64,000 nt of DNA. Source: JAFDXJ01 sp039811225 (GTDB lineage: Bacteria > Bacteroidota > Bacteroidia > Chitinophagales > Chitinophagaceae). This document shows positions 1-9,427 of this stretch, piece after piece. A program made the translations under genes and the position numbers. Below the pieces are notes generated by a model. That model did no database searches, was not told the origin of the DNA, and saw nothing but the letters and a program-made list of their open reading frames with translations. The stretch lies in the NCBI GenBank assembly GCA_039811225.1, contig JBDHYG010000009.1:1-64000 (forward strand). Direction: 5' to 3'. Every line of letters begins with the position of its first letter. Positions within the stretch are counted from its first letter, which is position 1.

Positions 1-2578
1 AAGAAATGGTAAGTGTGTAATTATACATTCCCTGGTCCAGATGGATGGTATAAGGGAACAGGATTCCATTCACCTCTTTGTAGTCTTTATAATCAGAACT
101 TACTTCCTGGTTGGCACCCATTAGTTCAATGGATTTGAGCTCCCGGATTTTTAAACCGGTCTTCACATCAAAATATTCGGTAGTTGTTTCGCCGGAAGGG
201 GATGTTACAATTAATTCGTAGGCATCCACATCATCAATGTTTTTAATGGAAGTCAGTTTCATGGAATAGCCGGAACCTGCCTGGTTGTACAATAATTCCG
301 GGAAAATAATACTTTCTTCCTGGAGGCCTTTCCGGGCTGATTCATCGGTAACAGGTGTAGGGCGGCCCATTTGTTCCATATGCACACTGTCGCCATTTAA
401 AATCACTTTAGCCGCAACCAGGTTCATGCCGGGTAAGCTTACTTCAGAATAATATTTATCCGGGGATTTATATTTTTTGCTTACAAGAATTTCCTGGCCT
501 TGTAAAGAACCATTAGCGGTATATTTCATGTCCTTGATGGCATTCAGTTTATCAGCGCCGCCAACGGCTTTGATATAGGCATCTACCACACTGGCTGCTG
601 TAACGCCCGCCGGGATTGGTTTTGAGACTTTGGAAAGATCCCAGGTATTATTGGATGGATTGATATCCGGCATATCATGATTGGGATCGATTTCAATACT
701 CTTGATCTTTGTAGTAGAAGGATATTTAAATGTCCAGCTGCCCCCTCTTTGCCAAATTTCCACCGGCAGGTTCATGGTATCTTTTGTACCATTGTCCAAT
801 GTAATAAGCATACATACCGGCAGGGCCATCCTGTCAAGGTTTTCGATAGTAATCAAGGCACCTTTTTTGGGATCGTTGCTTACATATTTTACATCTTTCA
901 CACCCTGGTCTAAAGAATAATTTTCTATGAACCATTCCCGCCAAAACCAGGAGAGGTCTTCACCGGCAACATTTTCCATCGTCCGGAAAAAGTCCCAGGG
1001 GGTAGGGTGCTTAAATGCCCAACGTTGAATATAGGTGCGGAAAGCTTCATCAAACCTGGCTTCACCCAACACGTATTTCCGCAGAATGTTCAGGCCAAGA
1101 GCCGGTTTGTTATAAGCCGTTACACCGAGGAAAGTGGCGCTTACCACATCCGGCATAGTCATAATGCTTTCAGATTTTTTACTGAAATAATAACGGGCCG
1201 TTTGTTGTGCATCTTCTTTTTCAGCAAATTCACCATGATTAAATTCCTGGCTGTTGATGCCATTGATAAATGTATTAAAGCCTTCATCCATCCAGGGGAA
1301 TTTCCGTTCATTGGAACCCACGATCATGGGGAACCAGTTGTGGCCAAACTCATGATCGGTCACGCCCCAAAGGCCGCCACTTTGTGAACGATAGCTACAA
1401 AATACAATACCGGGATATTCCATGCCACCTACGATACCGGCCACATTGGTTGCCACCGGGTATGTAAATTCATACCATTTTTTTGAATAGAGTTCTATAC
1501 AATTTTTTACAAATTCTGTAGAGCGTTTCCAGGCGCTGTCACCGGCGCTTTCCACCGGGTAAACCGATTGGGCCAATGCTTTTTTGCCACTGGGTAAATT
1601 AATGCGTGCTGCATCCCAGATGAATGCACGGGAAGCAGCCCAGGCAACATCTCTCGTATTAGTACATTTGAAATGCCAGGTGAGGCTGGCTTTATTTACA
1701 TGTGCTGCGGCAGTGCCGATTTCTGATTCAGTTAAAATAGGTAACGTTTTATCACTGTTTTTTGCCTGTGCCAGTCGGCTGATCTGGGTGGGGGTATATA
1801 CTTCTGTAGGATTTAAGAGTTCACCGGAACCAACTACCAGTAAATTTCCCGGTGCGGTAATGGTGTAATCTATATTCCCATATTCGAGATAAAATTCACC
1901 GGCTCCTAAATAGGGCAGGGTATTCCAGCCTAAGATATCATCATATACTTCCATGCGGGGATACCATTGTGCTACTTCGTAAATCCAGCCGTTTTTTGTA
2001 TTCAGTCGGCCCATACGATCGGTCCCGTATTCCGGGATAGAAAAGGAATAGGCAATTTTTAAATCAATGCTGGCGCCTGGTTTAAGTGGGCTGGCCAAAT
2101 TCACTTTCATGCGGGTATCTGTTACCAGGTAATCCCCGGCTGTAGATTTACCATTCGCAATAACATCTACCGATTTTAATTCAAATCCATTGGTGAAAGT
2201 CCGGTTACTAAACCGGCCGCCGGATACAGGACTGGTTAATTCAGAACGGGAATCTTTTTTGTAAATATCCTGATCCACCTGGAGCCATAGAAAGGATAAT
2301 GCATCCGGGCTGTTATTGGTATATTTTATCAATACGCTTCCGGTAACACTATGTGCTACGGTATCTAAGGTCACCTTGATGGTGTAATCGGTGCGGTTTT
2401 GCCAGTACTTGGGACCGGGCTGTCCGCCAGCCGACCGGAATTCATTTCCATTGGTTGGATAAAATAATGGATTGAAAAGCGTATGCTGGTCATACTGCGA
2501 TCCGGACTTTTGTTCTTGTGCGAAACTATTCCCGGTTACAAACAGGAAAGCACACAGAACGATGATCATTTTTTTCAT
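1..2578 (-). CDS. M1 family metallopeptidase (aminopeptidase), 3' end missing
   Basis: Zinc aminopeptidase of family M1, exported, probably releasing N-terminal residues from peptides in the periplasm or at the surface. The visible 859 residues start with a signal peptide (MKKMIIVLCAFLFVTG then SFAQ). The N-terminal beta domain is followed by an exopeptidase-type GGMEYPG motif and the catalytic zinc site HEFGH at residues 409-413, with the third ligand Glu432 exactly 18 residues after the second His. After about residue 600 comes an extra region (from AASVVDAYIKAVGG) of the kind that often follows M1 domains in Bacteroidota and resembles outer-membrane lipoprotein-sorting folds. The gene runs off the left edge, so the C-terminus is unseen. 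It lies 197 bases after the beta-oxidation gene on the same strand. Family assignment is firm; substrate is unknown. Confidence 0.93.
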   Translation of the reverse strand, partial: MKKMIIVLCAFLFVTGNSFAQEQKSGSQYDQHTLFNPLFYPTNGNEFRSAGGQPGPKYWQNRTDYTIKVTLDTVAHSVTGSVLIKYTNNSPDALSFLWLQVDQDIYKKDSRSELTSPVSGGRFSNRTFTNGFELKSVDVIANGKSTAGDYLVTDTRMKVNLASPLKPGASIDLKIAYSFSIPEYGTDRMGRLNTKNGWIYEVAQWYPRMEVYDDILGWNTLPYLGAGEFYLEYGNIDYTITAPGNLLVVGSGELLNPTEVYTPTQISRLAQAKNSDKTLPILTESEIGTAAAHVNKASLTWHFKCTNTRDVAWAASRAFIWDAARINLPSGKKALAQSVYPVESAGDSAWKRSTEFVKNCIELYSKKWYEFTYPVATNVAGIVGGMEYPGIVFCSYRSQSGGLWGVTDHEFGHNWFPMIVGSNERKFPWMDEGFNTFINGINSQEFNHGEFAEKEDAQQTARYYFSKKSESIMTMPDVVSATFLGVTAYNKPALGLNILRKYVLGEARFDEAFRTYIQRWAFKHPTPWDFFRTMENVAGEDLSWFWREWFIENYSLDQGVKDVKYVSNDPKKGALITIENLDRMALPVCMLITLDNGTKDTMNLPVEIWQRGGSWTFKYPSTTKIKSIEIDPNHDMPDINPSNNTWDLSKVSKPIPAGVTAASVVDAYIKAVGGADKLNAIKDMKYTANGSLQGQEILVSKKYKSPDKYYSEVSLPGMNLVAAKVILNGDSVHMEQMGRPTPVTDESARKGLQEESIIFPELLYNQAGSGYSMKLTSIKNIDDVDAYELIVTSPSGETTTEYFDVKTGLKIRELKSIELMGANQEVSSDYKDYKEVNGILFPYTIHLDQGMYNYTLTIS

Positions 2579-2775
2579 GTGATTTGTTTTGTTTAAAAGC
2601 TGCTAAATGAGTAATGAAGTGTTGAGTCACATTTCATACAAATAAGAAATGAGGGCTTTCGCATGCGGCGAAATTACCTGTATGCAGGCAGGTTGAAAAA
2701 AAAAATACTTTTTCTGCCGGCAAATTAGCATTGCTTTTACATTCGATAGGAGTGAGCGTAGTGAAAAAAAATAAA

Positions 2776-5157
2776 TTAGTTACGTATCGGTTTCCCTGTC
2801 TTCAATACGCTTTGCAATCTTTCCAGTGTTTTCTTTTCACCACATAAACTCAGGAATGCTTCCCGCTCCAGGTCCAGCAGGTATTGTTCATTTACGCGGG
2901 TTTTCTCTGTAAGGTCACCGCCACACATAACATATGCAAGTTTGCGAGCAACACTGGCATCATGTTCAGTCGCATAATTACCCCGTACCATACCATTGAT
3001 ACCGGCATATAAAGCGCCGAGTGCTGAACGCCCCAATACCTGGATATCGTTGCGTTCTATCGGGCGGTTATAGCCATTGTCGTATAATTGGATAGCGGCT
3101 TTCTTTGCTTCTGTTATACGCCTGTCCATATTCATCACGACCTCATCATGGCCTTTTCGCAGAATGCCTAATTGATATGCTTCAAAACCCGAAGTGGCTA
3201 CTTTGGCTGTCGCAATGGTGAGGAACCTGTTCTTTAGAGAAATGGTTTCCGGTTCATCTGCCTGTACTTCATCTGAAGCACGCAGGGCAAATTCTTTCGT
3301 GCCACCGCCACCGGGGATCAGCCCTACACCTAATTCTACCAGGCCAATATATGTTTCAGCAGCGGCAAAAATTTTGTCGGCATGTAAACTCATTTCACAA
3401 CCACCTCCCAATGTAAGGCCATGTGGCGCCACGATAACCGGCACAGCGGAATAGCGAACCCGCATCATGGTATTTTGAAAAAGCCTGATAGCCATGTTCA
3501 ATTCATCAAAATCCTGTTCTATAGCAAACATGAAGATCATGCCGACATTGGCGCCCGCGCTGAAATTGGCGCCATCATTGGCTATGACGAGGCCTTTATA
3601 TTTTTCTTCTGCCAGGGTGATTCCTTTATTCAAGCCTTCAATCACTTCGCTGCCAATAGTATTCATTTTGGTATGCCATTGCAAGGCAAGGATATCATCA
3701 CCTATATCATACAAAGCGGCATTACTGTTTTTCCAAACAATTTTTTCCGGAATGTGCGAGAGGATGATAAAAGAAGAAGCACCTTTTTTCTCCAGGTAAG
3801 TTTTTGTAGTCAGCTCATAATAAAATTCTTTGCCCTGTTCTTTTTTATAAAAGCTGGAAATCCCGGCAGCAAGCATTTCATCCACCCAGGCAGCAGGCCG
3901 GTATCCGGCAGCTTTCATTTTTTCAACGGTAGCCGCCACACCCAAAACATCCCATGTTTCAAAGGCGCCGATTTCCCAGCCGAAACCGGCTTTCATGGCA
4001 TCATCAATACTATATAAATCATTACTGATCTCCGGAATACGATGAGATACATACGCAAACAAACCATAATGAAAGGCCCGGTAAAAATCGCCAGCTTTAT
4101 CTTTTCCCTGCATCAATAATTTTATACGATCAGCCAGGTTCTCTACCGGCCTGGCGGTTTCGAGGGTTTTGAAAGAAGGTTTTTGCCTGGGCTCATATTG
4201 CAAAGTGGACAAATTGAGAACCTGTATTTCTTTTTTGCCTCCTTTTTCTGCAGGCATTTTTTTGAAAAAACCCTGGCCGGTTTTATCACCCAGCCATTTT
4301 TGTTCTACCATCTTTTGCAGCCAGGCAGGAATTTGAAATAAATTTCGTTGTTCATCGCCTGGTACATTTTCATACACACCCTGCGCTACTTTTACTAAGG
4401 TATCTATACCAATGACATCGGCTGTTCGGAAAGTGGCAGATTTCGGGCGGCCGAAAACCGGTCCCGTCAGGGCTTCCAGTTCATCAATGTTAAGCCCGAT
4501 TTTTTCGAGGCTGTCCAATACGGACATCATGCTGAAAACCCCGATCCTGTTGGCTATGAATGCAGGTGTGTCTTTGCATAAGACCGTTGTTTTCCCCAGG
4601 AACAAATCACCGTAATGCAGGAGAAAATCAATCACTTCTTTTTTCGTATCCGGAGTGGGAATAATTTCTAATAAACGCAGGTAGCGGGGTGGATTAAAAA
4701 AATGGGCGCCGCAAAAATGTTGTTTAAAATCTTCAGATCGGCCGGTAGCCAGTGCATGAATAGGAATACCGGAAGTATTAGAAGTAACCAGTGTTCCCGG
4801 TTTGCGGTATTTTTCAATGGATTCAAAAAGTTGTTGTTTGATGTCCAGGCGCTCAATGACCACTTCGATGATCCAGTCACATTGTTGAATTTTGGGCAGG
4901 TCATCAGTAAAATTGCCGGTTACGATTTTTTGTATTGTTTCTTTGGTATAGATAGGAGATGGGTTACTTTTAACTGCAGCAGCTAAGGCATCATTGACTA
5001 ATTTATTTTTTTGTGCAGCCGGTGCATCGGCAGCTACACCGGCCGGTACGATATCCAGTAAAAGTACCGGTACCCCGATCCCGGCAAAAAGGCAGGCAAT
5101 GCGGGAACCCATTACACCGCTTCCCAATACGGCAACTTTATTGATATTCCTGTTCAT
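2776..5157 (-). CDS. fadN: 3-hydroxyacyl-CoA dehydrogenase / enoyl-CoA hydratase fusion (FadN type)
   Basis: Bifunctional fatty acid beta-oxidation enzyme of 793 residues, cytoplasmic. The order is dehydrogenase first, hydratase last, as in FadN and unlike E. coli FadB. Residues 8-35 form the NAD-binding Rossmann motif (GSGVMG at 12-17). HFFNPPRYL near residue 150 carries the catalytic His. The 3HCDH C-terminal domain covers about 190-450. From about 480 there is a crotonase domain with the oxyanion segments FSAGANVG and GLTLGGGCEM. Both hydratase glutamates are visible, in GGGCEM and in VELGVGLIPGGGG. Thiolase and acyl-CoA dehydrogenase genes, usual neighbours, are not next to it in this window. 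It follows metG at 135 bases on the same strand and may have its own promoter. Confidence 0.93.
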   Translation of the reverse strand: MNRNINKVAVLGSGVMGSRIACLFAGIGVPVLLLDIVPAGVAADAPAAQKNKLVNDALAAAVKSNPSPIYTKETIQKIVTGNFTDDLPKIQQCDWIIEVVIERLDIKQQLFESIEKYRKPGTLVTSNTSGIPIHALATGRSEDFKQHFCGAHFFNPPRYLRLLEIIPTPDTKKEVIDFLLHYGDLFLGKTTVLCKDTPAFIANRIGVFSMMSVLDSLEKIGLNIDELEALTGPVFGRPKSATFRTADVIGIDTLVKVAQGVYENVPGDEQRNLFQIPAWLQKMVEQKWLGDKTGQGFFKKMPAEKGGKKEIQVLNLSTLQYEPRQKPSFKTLETARPVENLADRIKLLMQGKDKAGDFYRAFHYGLFAYVSHRIPEISNDLYSIDDAMKAGFGWEIGAFETWDVLGVAATVEKMKAAGYRPAAWVDEMLAAGISSFYKKEQGKEFYYELTTKTYLEKKGASSFIILSHIPEKIVWKNSNAALYDIGDDILALQWHTKMNTIGSEVIEGLNKGITLAEEKYKGLVIANDGANFSAGANVGMIFMFAIEQDFDELNMAIRLFQNTMMRVRYSAVPVIVAPHGLTLGGGCEMSLHADKIFAAAETYIGLVELGVGLIPGGGGTKEFALRASDEVQADEPETISLKNRFLTIATAKVATSGFEAYQLGILRKGHDEVVMNMDRRITEAKKAAIQLYDNGYNRPIERNDIQVLGRSALGALYAGINGMVRGNYATEHDASVARKLAYVMCGGDLTEKTRVNEQYLLDLEREAFLSLCGEKKTLERLQSVLKTGKPIRN

Positions 5158-5213
5158 AAAAATGTGTTCAATAGTTGATTGATGGAATAGAAGAAATGAT
5201 TCTTGCTAAAAAT

Positions 5214-5221
5214 CAAATGTA
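5214..5221 (-). promoter_or_regulatory. Possible -7 element TACATTTG for the beta-oxidation gene
   Basis: On the minus strand this reads TACATTTG, an exact match to the Bacteroidota -7 consensus TAnnTTTG, about 57 bases before the ATG at 5157. A -33 TTTG at normal spacing is not evident, so this is tentative. Confidence 0.35.
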
Positions 5222-5292
5222 TTAATTTGTTCTTATAGCCACGCCGGTCTTTGCAAATAAAAATGTTAAGTATTCGATATCGCCCACTACCA

Positions 5293-7368
5293 TTAACTCA
5301 CAGCCGAGCCGGGCGGGATAAGGCTATCTGGCGCAATAAAAAAGAGCCGGCCATTTTCATTTTCTGCCATCAGGATCATGCCATTGCTTTCAATACCGCG
5401 CATCTTGCGGGGAGCAAGATTAGCTACAACCACTACCTGGCGGCCGATAATTTCTTCCGGTTGAAAATGAAGCGCTATGCCGGAAACAATCGTACGTGTT
5501 TCAGTACCCATATCAATGGTCAACTGCAACAATTTATCCGCTTTCTCTACTTTTTTGGCTGCGCGAATGATGCCGGTGCGTAGATCGAGTTTGGCAAAAT
5601 CATCGAATTGAATAGTTGCTTTTGTCGTTTCTTCTTTTTTCACTTCCGGGGCGGGTGTTGTTTCCATTTTTATTAAACCTTGTTTTAATTTAGTTACCTG
5701 TTGTTCAATTTCCGCATCTTCAATTTTCCGGAAAAGTAATTCCGGTGGCCTCAGGGAATAACCTACGCGCAATAGTTGCATGCTGCCGGCATTTTTCCAT
5801 TCCAGCATTTTTTCTACCACTTTCAATTGATGCAATAATTTTTTAGCAGTGAAGGGAAGGAAGGGATGAATGAGAATTGCCAGGTTCGCTGTTAATTGCA
5901 GGCAAAGGTGCAGGCAATTATCTATTTGTTGCTGCAAGCCGGGATTTTCCGGTAACTGTTTGGCCAGTATCCAGGGTTCTTTTTCCTGCATATATTTATT
6001 CCCTTTACGGGCCAGGTCGATTGCTTCAAATAATGCCTCGCGGAAACGGAATTGCTCTATACTATTCTCCACATTTTCTTTCGTGGTATGAATTTCAGCA
6101 ATTAACTGTTTGTCTTTTTCATCCAGGAGTTCGTTATGAAATGGAGGCACTTTGCCATTACATAGTTTGTGCATGAGCACCATGGTCCGGTTGACAAAAT
6201 TGCCAAATATGCTGACGAGTTCATTATTGTTTCTGTCCTGGAAATCTTTCCAGGTGAAGTCATTGTCTTTTGTTTCGGGTGCATTGGCGCAGAGGATATA
6301 GCGTAATACATCTTCGCATCCCGGGAAGTCGTTTAAATATTCATGTACCCATACCGCCCAGTTACGGCTGGTGGATACTTTATCTCCTTCAATATTCAGG
6401 AATTCATTGGCAGGTACATTATCCGGCAAAATAAATCCACCATGTGCTTTCAGCATTGCCGGGAAAATAATGCAGTGAAAAACGATATTGTCTTTTCCTA
6501 TAAAATGGATCAGGCGGGTGTCCTCATTTTGCCAGTATTCTTTCCAGTTATTTGTAAGCTCTTTCGTAGCGCTGATATAACCGATAGGCGCATCGAACCA
6601 TACATACAACACTTTTCCTGTTGCATCGGGCAGTGGTACTTTAACGCCCCAGTTACTATCCCTTGTCATGGCACGGGGTTGCAGGCCGGTATCTAACCAA
6701 CTCTTACACTGGCCATATACATTCGGTTTCCATTCCTTATGTTGTTCCAGTATCCATTCTTTTAGCCAGGGTTCATAATCCTGCAGGGGGAAATACCAGT
6801 GTTGGGTATTTTTCTTTATGGGAACGGCATCGCTCAGTGTACTCCTTGGGTTGATCAATTGTTCCGGGCTGAGGCTGGAGCCGCATTTTTCACATTGATC
6901 GCCATAGGCATTTTCATTGCCGCAAATGGGGCAGGTGCCGGTGATGTAACGATCGGCCAGGAATACCCCGGCTTTCTCATCATAAAATTGCTCCGTTATT
7001 TTTTCCGTAAACAAGCCGTCATCATAGAGTTTTTTAAAAAAGGCAGCAGCTGTTTCGTGATGGATAGGACTGGATGTGCGGGCATAAATATCCGTGGAAA
7101 CCCCCATATTTTGCAGGCTGTCTTTGATGAGGGTATGGTATTTATCTACGATTTGTTGAGGGGACACCCCTTCTTTCATGGCCCGGATGGTAATGGGCAC
7201 ACCATGTTCATCGCTGCCACAAACAAATAAAACATCCCGTTCCCGGGCACGCAAATAACGTACATAAATATCTGCAGGGAGATATACCCCGGCCAGGTGG
7301 CCGATATGGATAGGCCCATTGGCATAGGGGAGAGCGGCGGTAACCAGGTATCTTTTATATGTTTTCAT
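5293..7368 (-). CDS. metG: Methionyl-tRNA synthetase with C-terminal tRNA-binding domain
   Basis: Charges tRNA-Met with methionine; cytoplasmic, 691 residues from the ATG at 7368. The HIGH signature is present near residue 20 in PIHIGH. A zinc knuckle follows with two CxxC pairs (CPICG and CEKCG), and the KMSKS-type loop is KVSTS. The last 110 residues, starting at KLDLRTGIIRAA, are the EMAP-II/Trbp111-like OB-fold that makes MetRS dimeric in many bacteria. The reading frame stays open for 69 codons upstream of 7368, but that extension has no MetRS character and crosses the intrinsic terminator of the preceding gene, so I chose the internal ATG. Confidence 0.97.
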   Translation of the reverse strand: MKTYKRYLVTAALPYANGPIHIGHLAGVYLPADIYVRYLRARERDVLFVCGSDEHGVPITIRAMKEGVSPQQIVDKYHTLIKDSLQNMGVSTDIYARTSSPIHHETAAAFFKKLYDDGLFTEKITEQFYDEKAGVFLADRYITGTCPICGNENAYGDQCEKCGSSLSPEQLINPRSTLSDAVPIKKNTQHWYFPLQDYEPWLKEWILEQHKEWKPNVYGQCKSWLDTGLQPRAMTRDSNWGVKVPLPDATGKVLYVWFDAPIGYISATKELTNNWKEYWQNEDTRLIHFIGKDNIVFHCIIFPAMLKAHGGFILPDNVPANEFLNIEGDKVSTSRNWAVWVHEYLNDFPGCEDVLRYILCANAPETKDNDFTWKDFQDRNNNELVSIFGNFVNRTMVLMHKLCNGKVPPFHNELLDEKDKQLIAEIHTTKENVENSIEQFRFREALFEAIDLARKGNKYMQEKEPWILAKQLPENPGLQQQIDNCLHLCLQLTANLAILIHPFLPFTAKKLLHQLKVVEKMLEWKNAGSMQLLRVGYSLRPPELLFRKIEDAEIEQQVTKLKQGLIKMETTPAPEVKKEETTKATIQFDDFAKLDLRTGIIRAAKKVEKADKLLQLTIDMGTETRTIVSGIALHFQPEEIIGRQVVVVANLAPRKMRGIESNGMILMAENENGRLFFIAPDSLIPPGSAVS

Positions 7369-7540
7369 AATTAAATGCTGCGGGATGCAAAAGTAATTAA
7401 TACCTTGTAATAGTCCCCTATTGAAATGCAATGATCCATAGAATAAGAAATAGATAACTTTTATACGTGCAATAATGATCTCCCAACCAGGAAAATATTT
7501 CCACTGACCAGGTTTTTTATCAAGACAAAAAAGTAAACGG

Positions 7541-7576
7541 AAAAAAAATGCAGGCATTGTTTCAAATACCTGCATT
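7541..7576 (-). terminator. Intrinsic terminator after delta-60 repeat gene (copy A)
   Basis: On the minus strand AATGCAGG and CCTGCATT form an 8-bp stem around a 14-base loop, followed by a run of eight T. It lies 22 bases past the stop codon at 7598. A near-identical hairpin follows the second copy of the gene at 11185-11220. Confidence 0.85.
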
Positions 7577-7597
7577 AAAAAAATTGCTTTATTATTT

Positions 7598-9385
7598 CTA
7601 CTCTTTAATAAACCGTAGTTTATCTACTTTGCCGTTTTGCTCTATCAACACAAAATAACTGCCTTGTGCAAGGGAACGAATAGTCAATGTAAGTTCATTG
7701 CTGTTGGTAGTTTTTTGTTGCAGTATTTCCCTTCCATGTATATCCGTGATGCGGATGGTGGTGGTATATAATTTATTTAAGCCCGTAATGGTAAGGGTAC
7801 TCTTTGCCGGGTTGGGATAGAGAGAAACTTTATTGCTTTCAAAGACCACTTTGAGTGTATTGCTGTAAGTAGCGGTGCCATTCAGGGCATTTTCTTTGAT
7901 GCGGTAATATGCAATGCCTTGCAATGGATGCTGATCGGTATAGCTGTACTTATTATCTGTTCCTCCCTTGGCCGGAACTGTGGCGATACTTACAAATTCC
8001 GTGGCATTGCTGCTGCGCTCTATGCTGTAACTTTTAATACCACTCTCCTCAAGTGTTTCCCAACTTATCGTTACACCAGTTTTATCCTGTACCGCTTTTA
8101 CATTTTTGAAATGAGTGGCGAGAATATTATCACCGTTGAAGCGCATTAAAATAATATTTCCACCACCCTCATCGCCTGCTACTAAAATTTTTTGATCCGG
8201 TAATAGTTTAATTTCACTACCTTCTGATGATTCGTTAAAATAAGTTGCCTGAATACCATTTATCGCAAAACTCGGATCTAAACTTCCATTGCTTTCAAAT
8301 CTTATTAAAATAGCCGGCCCCGGAGGCCCACCATAATCTGCCCCATAGCCGGTAGCTACTATTTTCCCGTCTTGTTGAATCAACACAGAATTTAAATTAG
8401 AAGTGTGATTATTATATTCAATTATTGTACCTCCATTTTCTCCAAAGCTATTATCCACACTTCCATCTGCATTAAATCGGCAGGCAGCCATACTCCACAC
8501 ATCATAGCCCGACTGGCCTACACAAACAATTTTTCCATCTGCCTGGAGTACTATATCATTACAGACATTCTTCCATCCCGCCTGACCTTCTCCAAATTTA
8601 AATTTGGCTATTCCTCCCTCTCCAAAGCTACTGTCCACTGTACCGTTCGGATTAAATCGTTCCACCATATAAGGTGGCTTGCCTCCAGTTATGCTATATG
8701 TACCCCCCATTAAAATCTTATTATCAGGTTGAATTATTATGGAAGATACTCCAATTTGCACGGGAAAATGTTGTTGAAAAATCCCGGTTCCGGCAAATCC
8801 GGAATCGAGGCTCCCATCTGTATTTAATCGGATGACAAATGCATCCTGTATATAATACGTACTATTTCCTGTGGCTCCCGTTACCAATATTTTTCCATCA
8901 GGTTGAAGTACCACTCCATTACCATAATCATAATTCATTAAATTTATCTGTACCAGGCCATTGATACCAAAACTACTATCTAATCTACCATCAGGCATAC
9001 ACCTTGTGACTGCCATATCCAAGTGAGGATAATTGTTTTCTATAATACCTACTAAAACAATTCTTTCATCCTGCTGAACAACTAAATCGGTGCAATAGGA
9101 GTCTTTATTGTTTAAATTCAATTCTACCCGGCCATTGACTCCAAAGGTCAAATCATTACTCCCATCACTATTAAACCGATCCATATAAAAATCCGGCCCG
9201 GCGCCTCCACCTACAAGAATTTTACCATCGGGCAATAACGCTAAGCCTTCCGTAATACCTAAACGTTTTTGTACAACTATCCCATTATCACCAAATGTGG
9301 GATCTAAATAACCTACCTGGGCTTGTATCCATGAACAGGATAAGCTGGTAAGCAACAGCATACATGTTTTAATTAAATTTTTCAT
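7598..9385 (-). CDS. Delta-60 repeat protein with type IX secretion sorting domain (copy A)
   Basis: Secreted protein of 595 residues and unknown function. A signal peptide (LLLTSLSCSWIQAQ) is followed by about seven delta-60 repeats, each marked by a phrase such as LDSSFGINGL and DGKILVGG, probably forming a beta-propeller-like or solenoid structure over residues 25-420. A fibronectin-like segment (VTISWETL, YRIKENALNG) spans about 425-515. The C-terminus is a Por/type IX sorting domain beginning SLYPNPAKSTLTI and ending KVDKLRFIKE, which predicts export through the type IX system and surface attachment or release. It lies 42 bases after the esterase gene and could share its transcript. A second copy at 11243-13021 is nearly identical at both ends but diverged in the middle. 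Confidence 0.9.
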   Translation of the reverse strand: MKNLIKTCMLLLTSLSCSWIQAQVGYLDPTFGDNGIVVQKRLGITEGLALLPDGKILVGGGAGPDFYMDRFNSDGSNDLTFGVNGRVELNLNNKDSYCTDLVVQQDERIVLVGIIENNYPHLDMAVTRCMPDGRLDSSFGINGLVQINLMNYDYGNGVVLQPDGKILVTGATGNSTYYIQDAFVIRLNTDGSLDSGFAGTGIFQQHFPVQIGVSSIIIQPDNKILMGGTYSITGGKPPYMVERFNPNGTVDSSFGEGGIAKFKFGEGQAGWKNVCNDIVLQADGKIVCVGQSGYDVWSMAACRFNADGSVDNSFGENGGTIIEYNNHTSNLNSVLIQQDGKIVATGYGADYGGPPGPAILIRFESNGSLDPSFAINGIQATYFNESSEGSEIKLLPDQKILVAGDEGGGNIILMRFNGDNILATHFKNVKAVQDKTGVTISWETLEESGIKSYSIERSSNATEFVSIATVPAKGGTDNKYSYTDQHPLQGIAYYRIKENALNGTATYSNTLKVVFESNKVSLYPNPAKSTLTITGLNKLYTTTIRITDIHGREILQQKTTNSNELTLTIRSLAQGSYFVLIEQNGKVDKLRFIKE

Positions 9386-9427
9386 CTTTATTATTTTTAT
9401 GGTTATTCAAAATTTATTATAATTATT

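Larger units (their letters stand above)
7541..9385 (-). repeat. Gene duplication unit A (coding region plus terminator)
   Basis: This segment and 11185-13021 are direct copies of about 1.84 kb. They share the reading frame length, the first 90 codons, the last 170 codons and the downstream A-rich terminator block. The middle of the gene is visibly more diverged. Confidence 0.85.

Noticed and set aside
2657..2673. Inverted repeat TTTCGC-ATGCG-GCGAAA before the M1 peptidase gene
   Set aside because: Six-base stem with no T run and no match to a known operator; too weak to list as a site.
3421..4017. Open frame of 198 codons on the plus strand
   Set aside because: It is entirely antisense to the well-supported hydroxyacyl-CoA dehydrogenase/hydratase gene and shows no domain or coding pattern of its own.
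7369..7575. N-terminal extension of methionyl-tRNA synthetase by 69 codons
   Set aside because: It has no synthetase character, and it crosses the terminator hairpin of the preceding gene; the ATG at 7368 starts the conserved protein.
7919..8149. Plus-strand open frame with a similar frame at 11564-11830
   Set aside because: The apparent conservation comes from the duplicated delta-60 repeat gene on the other strand.
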